In this document: one piece after another, positions 31,923-40,198 of the stretch | How the letters are laid out: the number at the start of each line of letters is the position of its first letter | Position numbering within the stretch: the stretch's first letter is position 1 | NCBI GenBank assembly: GCA_963806685.1 | Contig: CAWDZB010000011.1 | Span: 1 to 64,000 of the forward strand | Origin: DDH964 sp963806685 | GTDB taxonomy: Bacteria; Desulfobacterota; Desulfuromonadia; Desulfuromonadales; DDH964 | Reading direction: 5' to 3' | Length of the DNA: 64,000 bases | Made by a program: the position numbers and the translations under genes | The notes under the pieces: model-generated | What the model saw: the letters and a program-made list of their open reading frames with translations, nothing else | Told to the model about the DNA's origin: nothing | Databases searched by the model: none

Positions 31923-32555
31923 ATGGAACCTGCAGCACCGTCCTCCATTTGCCGCTGCCCCTGGGTCGACCTGTCGCGGCCCGATTACGTCGCCTATCAC
32001 GACCGGGAATGGGGCGTTCCGGTCTTTGCAGATCGGACGATTTTCGAATTCCTGATTCTCGAGGCGGCCCAGGCCGGTCTCTCCTGGTACACCATTCTCC
32101 GCAAACGGGAAGGCTATCGTCGCGCCTTCGCCGGCTTTGACCCCGGAAAAGTGGCCCGGTTCTCCCCCGCTACCGTCCTCGCCCTGCTCCAAAATCCGGA
32201 GATCGTTCGCAACCGCGCCAAGATCGAGGCGGCAGTCAACAACGCTGGGCGCTTTCTCGAGGTGCAGGAGGAATTCGGTTCCTTTGCCGCCTACCTGTGG
32301 CAGTTCGTCGGCGGGGAGCCCATCGTCCACTCCCTGTACACCCTTGCCGACTATCCCGCCACCAGCCCCGAGGCCGAAGCCCTGGCCCGCGATCTTCGTC
32401 AACGGGGCTTCAGATTCCTTGGCCCGAAGATCTGCTATGCCCACATGCAGGCCACCGGAATGGTCAACGATCACGTCGTCGACTGTTTTCGGCGGGAAGA
32501 AATCCTGGGGCTCCCCCACCCGCAGCAATTTGCCAAGGTGTTGGGTTCGGGTTAG
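31923..32555 (+). CDS. tag: DNA-3-methyladenine glycosylase I
   Basis: A 210-residue HhH-type glycosylase that removes 3-methyladenine from alkylated DNA. Family marks: 'CRCPWVDLSRPDYVAYHDREWGVP' (seen as 'YHDREWGVPV', zinc-snap Cys at the start), 'LEAAQAGLSWYTILRKREGYRRAF', 'GFRFLGPKICYAHMQATGMVNDH' (split here) with the C-terminal His and Cys that complete the zinc site. Start 31923 follows AAAGGA. Confidence 0.96.
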   Translation: MEPAAPSSICRCPWVDLSRPDYVAYHDREWGVPVFADRTIFEFLILEAAQAGLSWYTILRKREGYRRAFAGFDPGKVARFSPATVLALLQNPEIVRNRAKIEAAVNNAGRFLEVQEEFGSFAAYLWQFVGGEPIVHSLYTLADYPATSPEAEALARDLRQRGFRFLGPKICYAHMQATGMVNDHVVDCFRREEILGLPHPQQFAKVLGSG

Positions 32556-32611
32556 GCTTGTGGCAGGAACGATCAGCTGCGAAAAACTATCGTTGGGGGG
32601 ATAAGGAAGTC

Positions 32612-33394
32612 ATGAAACTCGGCAAGAAAATCGGTATTTTTGTAGTGGTCCTGATTCTGGTGGTGGCCGGCGGCGTCTTCTATCTGGTTGGCAACCTCGA
32701 CGGCCTCGTCAAGAAGGCCATCGAGAAGTATGGCAGCCAGGCGGCAGGAACCGCGGTAACGGTGGCCCGCGTCCACATCGACCTGGGCCAGGCCCGGGGC
32801 AGCATCGGTGAACTGCGGGTAGCCAACCCGCAGGGGTTCAACGGCAAGACCCTGTTCCACCTCGGGGAGATCATCCTGCAACTCGATCCCGACAGCCTGA
32901 CCGGAAAGTTGCCGACCTTGGAGGAGATTCGCATCATCGCCCCGCAACTGTACTTCGAGGTTAACACCGCCGGGCAGACCAATCTGGCTGCCTTCAAAAA
33001 AGGCCTGGCCCCCGCCGGCCCATCCGGGTCCGCCACCGATTCCGAGCAGGCCGGCCAGACCAGGATGTTGATCAAGAAGCTGACCATCGCCGATGCCAGC
33101 GCAGATATCGACCTCACCGCCGTGGGAGGAAAAACCTATCAGGGGCACCTCCCGCCCGTGACGATGACCGATCTCGGCGGTCGCCAGGGAGTCACTCCGC
33201 AGCAGTTGGGGAGGATCGTGCTCACCGCCCTGACCGGGGAATTGCAGAAGGAGGCCGCCCGACAGGGGATTGATGCGGCCCTGCGGGAGCGTCTTGACCA
33301 GACTAGCGGCAAGCTGCAGAAAAAACTGGACGAAAAGCTCGGGCCAGGTGCAGTCGATGCAGAAAAGGCCCTGAAGAAGATCCTCGGCAACTAG
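32612..33394 (+). CDS. Membrane-anchored AsmA/DUF748-like protein
   Basis: A 260-residue protein with one N-terminal membrane helix (about residues 5-29) and a periplasmic domain. 'LVKKAIEKYGSQAAGTAVTVARV' followed by 'GSIGELRVANPQGF' is the opening pattern of AsmA-like and DUF748 proteins ('ALPKIIEKYGSELTGTKVTV...'). The C-terminal 50 residues are Lys-rich and helical. These proteins are linked to outer-membrane lipid transport, but this one is much shorter than the bridge-type AsmA proteins. Start 32612 follows AAGGAAGT. An intrinsic terminator follows. Confidence 0.82.
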   Translation: MKLGKKIGIFVVVLILVVAGGVFYLVGNLDGLVKKAIEKYGSQAAGTAVTVARVHIDLGQARGSIGELRVANPQGFNGKTLFHLGEIILQLDPDSLTGKLPTLEEIRIIAPQLYFEVNTAGQTNLAAFKKGLAPAGPSGSATDSEQAGQTRMLIKKLTIADASADIDLTAVGGKTYQGHLPPVTMTDLGGRQGVTPQQLGRIVLTALTGELQKEAARQGIDAALRERLDQTSGKLQKKLDEKLGPGAVDAEKALKKILGN

Positions 33395-33417
33395 GACCCT
33401 GCCCGTTCCAACTTTGA

Positions 33418-33459
33418 AAATAGCGGGGCGGCGCCTTAATAGGCGCCGCCCCGCTATTT
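33418..33459. terminator. Bidirectional terminator between converging genes
   Basis: A perfect 18-bp stem (AAATAGCGGGGCGGCGCC and its complement) with loop TTAATA. It is AT-ended on both sides and sits between the converging AsmA-like and PhnD-like genes. Confidence 0.88.
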
Positions 33460-33481
33460 CTCCTCCCTTGTCACGAACAGG

Positions 33482-34363
33482 TCAGAAGTGGAAATCGAAA
33501 TTTTTCTCCACCCCGGCCTTGTGGAGCAGGCCCAGGGTGTGCTGGAAGTCGTTGGCGGAAGTAATGATGTACCCGATGATGTTTAAACCGTCACGCGCCG
33601 CCTGGGCCTCCGGGCTGGCATCATTTTGCAGGGTGAGCAACGCACCTGTCAGCCGCTTGACGAGGGCCGGATCAGTCTTTCTGGAGATAATAAGGGTGTT
33701 GTTCGGATTCTGCCCGGCATCACTGCCGAGCTCGACCAGCTCTGGATAGCGCGCCTTGACGTTGTCCCAAACCCGATTTTTGACAATGGCGATATCGGCC
33801 TGTCCCTTGGCGACGGCCTCGATGGCCGCGCCGTGGGAGGGGGCGACGGTGACCTCCCGGGCCGCCTGCAGGGCGCCAGGGATCGAACGGACAAAGAATT
33901 CACCCGCCGAGGCCAGGGCGCAGAAGACCACCCGTTTCCCTTTGAAATAAGAGGCGTCGGGAACGAATGATGGGGATCCCTTGGGGGCGACTACGACCGC
34001 CCAGTAGGTGCTGATTCCCTCACGGTCTACCGGCCGAACCACGGGATAGGCGAGATCCTTGATGATCATGGAGGCGGCGACCCCTGAGCCACTGAACATG
34101 CCGTCGGCTTTCCCCTCGGCGAACATGAGGGCGGCATCGGTGTAGCTCGCTGTCGGTACCAGCTTGACCTGGATACCCCGCTTGTCGAGGTACTGGGCGA
34201 GAGGAGCGAACCGCTCCGCGGCGCCCTTCTCGGCCTGCATGATGGCGATCCGGAAGGTTTCGGCACGCGCGGGAACCGTACTCGCGGCCAGGCTTGCGGC
34301 AACGATCATGGCTACCAGGGCGCGACGTAGAAATTTCTTCCAATCCTGCTGCATACTTCTCAT
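33482..34363 (-). CDS. PhnD-type periplasmic substrate-binding protein
   Basis: A 293-residue protein with a signal peptide ending near 'VPARA-ETF'. It has the phosphate/phosphite/phosphonate-binding fold: 'FAPLAQYLDKRGIQVKLVP', 'MFAEGKADGMFSGSGVAAS', 'KGKRVVFCALASAGEFF', 'VAKGQADIAIVKNRVW'. No ABC permease or ATPase gene is adjacent, so it may work with a remote transporter or as a sensor. Start 34363 follows GGAGGTGAAG. The palindrome CCAAAT-A-ATTTGG lies 62-74 bp upstream. Confidence 0.88.
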   Translation of the reverse strand: MRSMQQDWKKFLRRALVAMIVAASLAASTVPARAETFRIAIMQAEKGAAERFAPLAQYLDKRGIQVKLVPTASYTDAALMFAEGKADGMFSGSGVAASMIIKDLAYPVVRPVDREGISTYWAVVVAPKGSPSFVPDASYFKGKRVVFCALASAGEFFVRSIPGALQAAREVTVAPSHGAAIEAVAKGQADIAIVKNRVWDNVKARYPELVELGSDAGQNPNNTLIISRKTDPALVKRLTGALLTLQNDASPEAQAARDGLNIIGYIITSANDFQHTLGLLHKAGVEKNFDFHF

Positions 34364-34424
34364 CTTCGCTTCACCTCCAGTTGGGAATTCTCTTCCACGT
34401 GCGATGCATCATTTTGTTCACCAA

Positions 34425-34437
34425 CCAAATAATTTGG
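34425..34437. promoter_or_regulatory. Palindrome CCAAAT-A-ATTTGG upstream of the PhnD-like gene
   Basis: A 13-bp symmetric site in a short AT-rich stretch, 62 bp before the start at 34363. It is a candidate operator or part of the promoter; no regulator can be named. Confidence 0.35.
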
Positions 34438-34506
34438 CAAACCTAACACGGTCACCCACAGGCTACCAAGGACAAATCGCCACCTGTTGTTTCATCCCTC
34501 CCCTTC

Positions 34507-34537
34507 GCCCACGGCCGCACTGAGGGTGGCCGTGGGC
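34507..34537. repeat. 10-bp inverted repeat (GCCCACGGCC / GGCCGTGGGC)
   Basis: A GC hairpin with an 11-base loop between bpt and the PhnD-like gene. It has no T-run in either direction. It may be a weak terminator of bpt or a structured leader. Confidence 0.4.
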
Positions 34538-34657
34538 AAGGCCAGCAGGGGAAGGGGAAGCTTCTTTCCTCGAGATTGTTCCTCAAGAGGAAAGGTTCTT
34601 AGTTGCTGCCGATGTTGGGCTAGGCAATCTTTCGAGCAAGCCAAGTTCAAAGCTCAT

Positions 34658-35422
34658 CTATTTGACTCTTCCCCCGGGTGGGGAATCGATTCCCCATTTG
34701 GGGAGAGTGGACGCCAGACCGGCGGGAGGTGCGGTGACTGTATGCCAGCGACGCTCCTTCCAGTCGAAGTACTGCCGAGGGCGAAAGTGATCCTTGTAGG
34801 CCAGCGCCGGGGAGCCGGGGACGAAATAGCCGAGGTAATACCAGCGCAGCCCGAGATTTCGAGCGTATTCGATTTCACGCAAGGCGCCGAGGATTCCGGG
34901 GCGATAGGCACTGTGGACGGGATCGAAGCAGAAATAGACGGAACTGAGGCAGTCGCTGCCGAGGTCGAGGAAACCGGCGGCGATCAGCTGACCGTGGAGG
35001 AAGAGTTCGCTCTGGAGGCTCGGGCAGGCCGGGAGGTAGAACTGCAGAAGGAATTCTTCGAAGTCGCTGGCCAGGCCGAAGCGGGCGGCGGAATGAGCCG
35101 CATAGATATCGAAGACCCGCCGATCGGGTCGCAGCGGTCCGAATCTGTTATCAATCTCCAGCCCGCCGCGTTCGACCCGCCGTTGGCTGCGCGATACCTG
35201 GAAGGCGGCGACATCCACCCGCAGGGGAATGCATTGGCGGCAGTCGGGGCAGGCCGGCCGGAAGAAATAGATTCCGAACTTCCTCCAGCCGTGGGCAAGC
35301 AGGGCGGCGATTTCCCGCCGGTCGAGGTCGCTGGCCAGAAAGTATTCGTAGCGCTTCTGCCGCCCTGGAAGATAGGGGCAGGCCGTCGGGTCCTCGACGC
35401 TGCGGGCTTTGATCATCTGCAT
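34658..35422 (-). CDS. bpt: Aspartate/glutamate leucyltransferase
   Basis: A 254-residue protein of the arginyl/leucyl-tRNA--protein transferase family. Marks: 'CPYLPGRQKRYEYFLA' near the N-terminus, 'HGWRKFGIYFFRPACPDCRQCIPLRV' (split: 'FRPACPDCRQCIPLRV'), and 'LRWYYLGYFVPGSPALAYKDHFRP'. Bpt adds Leu to proteins with N-terminal Asp or Glu, marking them for ClpAP. The Cys residues that define the family are present. The start is set at 35422; ATG 35416 is also possible, and neither has a strong ribosome site. The 160 upstream codons in frame are antisense to the next gene. Confidence 0.9.
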   Translation of the reverse strand: MQMIKARSVEDPTACPYLPGRQKRYEYFLASDLDRREIAALLAHGWRKFGIYFFRPACPDCRQCIPLRVDVAAFQVSRSQRRVERGGLEIDNRFGPLRPDRRVFDIYAAHSAARFGLASDFEEFLLQFYLPACPSLQSELFLHGQLIAAGFLDLGSDCLSSVYFCFDPVHSAYRPGILGALREIEYARNLGLRWYYLGYFVPGSPALAYKDHFRPRQYFDWKERRWHTVTAPPAGLASTLPKWGIDSPPGGRVK

Positions 35423-35521
35423 CGGCAAAACTCTTGGCCCCCAGATGTGATTCGGGCTATCCTGCAAGGGGCGCCTGCAAGCATGGCACGGTGCCGCCAC
35501 CAGGTCAAACAAGGAACCGCC

Positions 35522-36124
35522 ATGTCTCCCCTGGCGCGCATTGAACAATCCCTGCGCAGTTTCCAGCCGCCGCCGGTCCCCGCCGGTGAACGAACCCGCT
35601 CGGCCGTCGCCATGCTGTTGCGGGAGATGCCCGCCGGTCCCGAACTCCTCTTCGTCGAGCGGGCCAGTCATCCCGGAGATCCCTGGTCGGGCGACCTCGG
35701 TTTTCCCGGCGGCAAACTGGAGGCCGGCGATGCGGGGCCGCGCCAGGCGGCCGAACGGGAGACCCGCGAGGAACTCGGCCTCGACCTGACGGCAACGCGG
35801 TGCTTCGGGTGCCTGGGGGAAATACTCGGCGCCCACCTGCCGGTGGTGGTCAGCTGTTTCGTCTACCAGGTGACGGCCGAGCTGCCGCTGCACCCAAATC
35901 ACGAACTGCAGGGAGCCTACTGGGTGCCGCTGAAGACGCTCTATTCACCGCAGCGGCGCACCATGGCCACAGTCCGGTTTCGGGGCGCCGAACTGCTCCG
36001 CCCGGCGATCCGTCTTCCCCTTCCCGGCCGCGACATCCTCTGGGGAATTACCTACCGCCTGGTCATGGCCCTGGCCGAGCGGGTGCCGGAGCTGGCGGTC
36101 GCCGATTTCCCGGGCGGGCACTGA
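35522..36124 (+). CDS. CoA pyrophosphatase-type NUDIX hydrolase (NudL-like)
   Basis: A 200-residue NUDIX protein. The box reads 'PGGKLEAGDAGPRQAAERET' then 'REELGL'. The first Glu is Asp and there is one extra residue before Arg-Glu, the variant usual in CoA diphosphatases. Preceding 'FVERASHPGDPWSGDLGFPGG' matches the NudL/CoAse lead-in with 'H-X-G-X2-S-X-D-X-X-F-P-G-G'. It probably cleaves CoA or acyl-CoA to phosphopantetheine. It is divergent from bpt with 99 bp between starts. Confidence 0.9.
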   Translation: MSPLARIEQSLRSFQPPPVPAGERTRSAVAMLLREMPAGPELLFVERASHPGDPWSGDLGFPGGKLEAGDAGPRQAAERETREELGLDLTATRCFGCLGEILGAHLPVVVSCFVYQVTAELPLHPNHELQGAYWVPLKTLYSPQRRTMATVRFRGAELLRPAIRLPLPGRDILWGITYRLVMALAERVPELAVADFPGGH

Positions 36125-36215
36125 CTCACCGGACGCCTTGCGGCCCCCAAGCGATGGCATTCCCCGGCAAAATCTGCTATACCTTTCTGCGCCCCTCTAA
36201 CCCACGGAGGCCCCC

Positions 36216-36926
36216 GTGCCCGAACCGCTCCGTCGCCTGTTCCCCCTCCTGCTGGCCTTTTCCCTGTTCCTTGGGGCCTGCGCGCCGTTGGTCCCCGACA
36301 GCAGCGAGCAGGACCGGGAACACATCGCGGCCCTGCAACAGAAGCTGCAGCAGCTGCAGGAACAGTTGGCCGCCATCGAAACTGCCCCGCCGCAGACGGA
36401 ACGGAACTGGCAGCCGCTCCTATCCGGGGAATCTCTCCCTGCCGGTCATGCCGGCTACAGCTACCTGCTCTATGCCGGAAGCGAATCCCCGGCCGGTCTC
36501 AAGCGCCTGGCCGCCCTGCTCGACCAGGTCAATGCCGCCCCCCTCTCCCGGCCGGCACCCGCCACCGCGCTTTTGATGCTGGTGCCGCTTACCGCCGATG
36601 CCCCGCGCCCGACCATCGAGAACTACAACTTTACCGCGGCCCGGACCCTGCTGGAGACCGCCGGCCTGACGCAAATTGCCGCGACCGGTCCGCTGCTGCT
36701 CACCACCCACCGCCCCCTCACCGGCGCCGTCCAGCCCGCACTCCTGCTGATCCCCGGCGTGGCCGGCAGCAACGAACTGCAAACCATGCTGGCCAACTAC
36801 CGGCTGCCGGTTTCCTCCCCGGAGACGCCGCTGGCCGGACTCTGCTGGAACCTGCTGCAAAGTTCCGCTCCGGGGACGCTGGCAGCGGTGCGTCTGGGTC
36901 AGGTGGTCCTCCTCAAGCGGCCATGA
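36216..36926 (+). CDS. Lipoprotein with coiled coil, function unknown
   Basis: A 236-residue protein starting with GTG at 36216. It has a lipoprotein signal with lipobox L-G-A-C near residues 19-22. A Gln/Glu-rich coiled coil follows ('EHIAALQQKLQQLQEQLAAIE'-like, about 36-56). The rest is a mixed domain I do not recognise. Its last four bases overlap the next start (ATGA). It heads a run of four genes (lipoprotein, Cys-cluster protein, DsbC-like, MFS) with minimal spacing. Confidence 0.75.
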   Translation: MPEPLRRLFPLLLAFSLFLGACAPLVPDSSEQDREHIAALQQKLQQLQEQLAAIETAPPQTERNWQPLLSGESLPAGHAGYSYLLYAGSESPAGLKRLAALLDQVNAAPLSRPAPATALLMLVPLTADAPRPTIENYNFTAARTLLETAGLTQIAATGPLLLTTHRPLTGAVQPALLLIPGVAGSNELQTMLANYRLPVSSPETPLAGLCWNLLQSSAPGTLAAVRLGQVVLLKRP

Positions 36927-37201
36927 AAAGTTGGGAAGACCTTTGCCGCCGCTGCGGCCAGTGCTGTTTTGAAAAGTGGGTCGAGGAGGACGGTACCATT
37001 CGCCCCACCCGCATCGCCTGCCGTCATCTCGACATCGTCTCCCGGCACTGCCGGGTCTATCACAAACGCTTTGACGTCGGAGAAGGCTGCATCGAGCTGA
37101 CTCCGGAGGTCGTCGCCCGACTCAGCTGGCTGCCGCAGGACTGCGGTTACCGGCAGTGGCTGCAAACGGGAACCTCAGCCCCCAGAAAAGAAGGGAATTG
37201 A
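36923..37201 (+). CDS. YkgJ/YcgN-type cysteine-cluster protein
   Basis: A 92-residue protein with 'CRRCGQCCFEKWVEEDG' near the N-terminus and further conserved Cys in 'IACRHLD', 'HCRVYHKRF', 'GEGCIEL' and 'QDCGYRQWL'. This Cys pattern defines the YkgJ/UPF0260 families, thought to bind zinc or an Fe-S cluster. Role unknown. It overlaps the upstream lipoprotein gene by four bases and precedes the DsbC-like gene by 4 bp. Confidence 0.88.
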   Translation: MKSWEDLCRRCGQCCFEKWVEEDGTIRPTRIACRHLDIVSRHCRVYHKRFDVGEGCIELTPEVVARLSWLPQDCGYRQWLQTGTSAPRKEGN

Positions 37202-37205
37202 ACCG

Positions 37206-37979
37206 ATGCTCCGTCCCATTGTCACCCTGTTGGCCACCCTCCTCCTGCTCCTGCCCTCCCTGCCGGTCCTTGCGGCGGACGCCACGAACCTCAAGGACGG
37301 CCCCATCGGCGCGTCGCTGGTTCGGGATTTTCCGCAGCTCGGAAACCAGATAAAGGAAATCAACCCCACCCATGTTCCGGGTCTTTATGAGGTCATGGCA
37401 CAAAAGGGAATCCTCTATTATTTCCCCGACCAGGGATACATCTTCGTCGGCCAGATCTACGATCGGACCGGTAACAGCCTGACCAGGGATGCCCTCAACC
37501 GGCAGTTGCAGAAAAAACTGGCCGACCTGCCGCTGGACAAGGCGATCAAGATCGGCTCCGGCAAGAACGCCGTCATCGAATTCACCGATCCGGATTGCCC
37601 GTTCTGCCGGCGCGGCGCGGCCTACTTCGCCAGGCATTCCGACCTGACCCGCTACATCTTTCTCTTTCCCCTCCCGAACCATCCCCAGGCGCTGCAGAAG
37701 GCCCGTTTCATCCTCTCCTCCAAGGATCCGGCCAAGACCTACGAGGAGGTGATGGCAGGCAAGTACGACCAGACCCCCCTTCCCCAGTTCCAGGACAACG
37801 GCAGGGCCGACGAGCAAAAGAAAATCGGCGAGCAAATGGGCATCACCTCGACCCCGACTTACGTCGTCAACGGCCAGATAGTCGCCGGGTTGAGAACCGA
37901 CGTCCTCGACAAACTCCTGAGCCCGGGGGCGGCAACGAAATCGGTCGAGAAACCGGCCGGGTATGGGCGCAAGCAATAA
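37206..37979 (+). CDS. DsbC/DsbG-like thiol:disulfide isomerase
   Basis: A 257-residue exported protein with a signal peptide (cleavage near 'VLA-ADAT'), an N-terminal dimerisation-like domain and a thioredoxin domain with C-P-F-C in 'DPDCPFCRRGAAYF'. A cis-Pro loop lies in 'ITSTPTYVVNGQIVAG'. C-P-F-C is not the DsbC C-G-Y-C, so its redox potential may differ. Its 3' end overlaps the MFS gene by 17 bases. Confidence 0.9.
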   Translation: MLRPIVTLLATLLLLLPSLPVLAADATNLKDGPIGASLVRDFPQLGNQIKEINPTHVPGLYEVMAQKGILYYFPDQGYIFVGQIYDRTGNSLTRDALNRQLQKKLADLPLDKAIKIGSGKNAVIEFTDPDCPFCRRGAAYFARHSDLTRYIFLFPLPNHPQALQKARFILSSKDPAKTYEEVMAGKYDQTPLPQFQDNGRADEQKKIGEQMGITSTPTYVVNGQIVAGLRTDVLDKLLSPGAATKSVEKPAGYGRKQ

Positions 37980-39267
37980 CCGCCGGGCCCGGTTCGCCTG
38001 GTGCTTCTACGACTGGGCCAACTCCGCCTATGCCACTGTCATCCTGGCAGCGGTGCTGCCGGTCTATTTCGCCAGCCTGGTGCCGGCCGCGGGCGCCGTG
38101 GTTCCCCTCCCCTGGGGGCCCCGCCTCATGCCTGCCACAGCCCTGTGGGGTTACGCGGTTTCCCTGTCGATGCTGCTGGTGGCCCTGGCCGCACCCGCTC
38201 TCGGTTCCCTGGCCGACCGGCGCGGTGTCCGCCGCCGGCTGCTGATCGGTTTCTGCCTGCTCGGCAGCGCCACCACCATGCTGCTCGCCGCCACCGGCGA
38301 CGGCGACTACCTGCTGGTCGCGGCCCTGTTCGTAGTCGCCAACATCGGCTTTGCCGCCGGCAACATCTTCTACAACGCCTTCCTTCCGGCCCTCGCCAGC
38401 GGAGCCGAACTCGACCGCCTTTCCGCGCGGGGTTTTGCCCTCGGCTATATCGGCGGCGGCCTGGTCCTGCTCGCCGTCTTCTTGATGATCCGCTTTTCCG
38501 CCAGCCTCGGCTTCTCGGGCCCGGCCAGCGCGACCCGGGCCGGGTTTCTGCTTACCGGGGTGTGGTGGGCCGGCTTCGCCCTGCCGACCTTTGCCTGGGT
38601 GCGCGAGGAGGCCTGCCAACGCAACCCGGCACCGCTGATCAAGGGGATCGGTGGCTACTTACGCACCTGCGGCGAAATCCTCCGCTACCGCGACCTGGCG
38701 GTCTTTCTCCTGGCCTTTCTCTTCTATAACGACGGCATCCAGACGGTGATCGCCGTATCGGCCATCTTCGGCCGGGAAGAGCTCGGCCTTTCCCAGACCA
38801 CCATCCTCGGCACCTTCCTGATGATCCAGTTCGTCGCCATGCCCGGGTCCCTCGTCTTCGGACGCCTGGCGGAACGCTGGGGGGCCAAGCGCAGCGTCCT
38901 GCTCAGCCTGGTCCTCTTTCTGGGGATTACGGGCTTTGCGTTCCGCATGCAGCACGGCTGGGAATTCTGGATCCTCGGCCTGGTCGTGGCATTGGTCCTC
39001 GGCGGCAGCCAGGCGATCTCCCGTTCCCTCTTTGCGGCTCTTATCCCCCCGGGGAAAAACGCCGAATTCTTTGGCTTCTACGCGATCAGCGGCAAATTCG
39101 CCTCAATTCTCGGACCGCTGGTCTTCGCCGCCATTGCCGACCTCACCGGTTCGACCCGGCTCTCCATCCTCGCCCTCTCCGCTTTCTTCCTGATTGGCAT
39201 CGCCCTCCTCGCCGCCGTGGACTTGGAGCGGGGGAAGGCCAGGGCCAGGGCGACAGCTGTTAGCTGA
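37963..39267 (+). CDS. MFS transporter, UMF1/Atg22-like
   Basis: A 434-residue protein with about 12 membrane segments. The N-terminal 'AWCFYDWANSAYATVILAAVLPVYF' (seen as 'CFYDWANSAYATVI') is the hallmark of the UMF1/Atg22-like permeases. 'GSLADRRGVRRRLL' is the MFS loop 2-3 motif, and 'LGGSQAISRSLFAALIPPGKNAEFFGFY' holds the family's second conserved block. Some relatives export amino acids; the substrate here is unknown. Stop is 7 bp from the converging rluA-type gene. Confidence 0.9.
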   Translation: MGASNNRRARFAWCFYDWANSAYATVILAAVLPVYFASLVPAAGAVVPLPWGPRLMPATALWGYAVSLSMLLVALAAPALGSLADRRGVRRRLLIGFCLLGSATTMLLAATGDGDYLLVAALFVVANIGFAAGNIFYNAFLPALASGAELDRLSARGFALGYIGGGLVLLAVFLMIRFSASLGFSGPASATRAGFLLTGVWWAGFALPTFAWVREEACQRNPAPLIKGIGGYLRTCGEILRYRDLAVFLLAFLFYNDGIQTVIAVSAIFGREELGLSQTTILGTFLMIQFVAMPGSLVFGRLAERWGAKRSVLLSLVLFLGITGFAFRMQHGWEFWILGLVVALVLGGSQAISRSLFAALIPPGKNAEFFGFYAISGKFASILGPLVFAAIADLTGSTRLSILALSAFFLIGIALLAAVDLERGKARARATAVS

Positions 39268-39274
39268 TTTTTAC

Positions 39275-40198
39275 CTATATTTCGTTTACTTCGAAAAGTT
39301 TCTCAAGAAACGGCTGGAAGTCCTCCGGGAGGAGGGCGGTGATCCGGAGGGGACGATTTTCGAGAGGATGGGTGAACTCCAGATACCGGGCGTGAAGCAG
39401 GTGACGGGGAGCGACCAGGACCTCGCCGTCGGGCAGGGTCAGGGTCCGCGGGCCGCCGTAGAGAGCATCCCCCTGCAGAGGAAAACCCTTGCCGGCAAGA
39501 TGGACCCGGATCTGGTGGGTCCGCCCGGTATGGGGACGGGCTGCCACCAGGGCGAACCCGGGGCCGCGCCCGAGGGTATGGAATTCGGTAAGGGCCGCCT
39601 GGCCGCCGCATTCGACCCGTACGGTGCGCCCGCGCACCCCGGGTCGCAGATGGTCGGACACGCCAAAGAGAGTGGGCGGTTCTCCGGCGACCAGAGCCAG
39701 GTAGCTCTTGGTCAGCCGGCGCTCGGCAATGTCACGGGATAGCAGCCGGTTGGCCACGGCGTCGAGGGCGAAGAGAAGCACCCCGGTGGTGTCGGCATCG
39801 AGGCGATGGAGAAGAATCGGCATTGCCTCAGGCCCGAGCAAGGCGCGGACCAGATCGAGGGCGTTGGCCCGACCGGCCACAGTGGGATGGGCCGGCAGCC
39901 CGGCCGGCTTGTTCACGGCCAATAGTGCCTCGTCCCGGTAGATCACCTCCAGGGTCGGCACTATCTCTTCCTGCCTTGAGGGCAGAGTCAGGGCCAATGA
40001 TTCGCCCCCTTCGAGCAGCCGCCCCGCCCGGCGCTCGACCCGGCCGTCGACAAAGACCTGACCGCTGTCCAGGGCCCTTTTGATCGCCTTACGCGAGGTG
40101 GCCGGGATCGCTGCCACCAGAAAGAGATCGAGCCGCTGTCCCCGTCCCTGCTGCGGCACCCCCAGCTGCCAGCGCCGGGAGACAGGTGGGCGACTCAC
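39275..40198 (-). CDS. RluA-family pseudouridine synthase
   Basis: A 307-residue enzyme with an N-terminal S4 RNA-binding domain ('RLDLFLVAAIPATSRKAIKRAL', 'VFVDGRVE') and a catalytic domain. The catalytic Asp is in 'LLHRLDADTTGVLLFA' (H-R-L-D-X2-T-[ST]-G). 'PHTGRTHQIRVHLAGKGFPLQGDALYGG' (split: 'GRTHQIRVHLA', 'GDALYGG') completes the family. It modifies uridine in rRNA or tRNA. The start overlaps the end of mtaB by four bases, so it is coupled to the tRNA-modification genes. Confidence 0.94.
   Translation of the reverse strand: MSRPPVSRRWQLGVPQQGRGQRLDLFLVAAIPATSRKAIKRALDSGQVFVDGRVERRAGRLLEGGESLALTLPSRQEEIVPTLEVIYRDEALLAVNKPAGLPAHPTVAGRANALDLVRALLGPEAMPILLHRLDADTTGVLLFALDAVANRLLSRDIAERRLTKSYLALVAGEPPTLFGVSDHLRPGVRGRTVRVECGGQAALTEFHTLGRGPGFALVAARPHTGRTHQIRVHLAGKGFPLQGDALYGGPRTLTLPDGEVLVAPRHLLHARYLEFTHPLENRPLRITALLPEDFQPFLEKLFEVNEI

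Noticed and set aside
34487..35521. N-terminal extension of the CoA pyrophosphatase-type NUDIX frame
   Set aside because: The upstream 345 codons are antisense to bpt; the NUDIX protein starts at the ATG at 35522 with normal family length.
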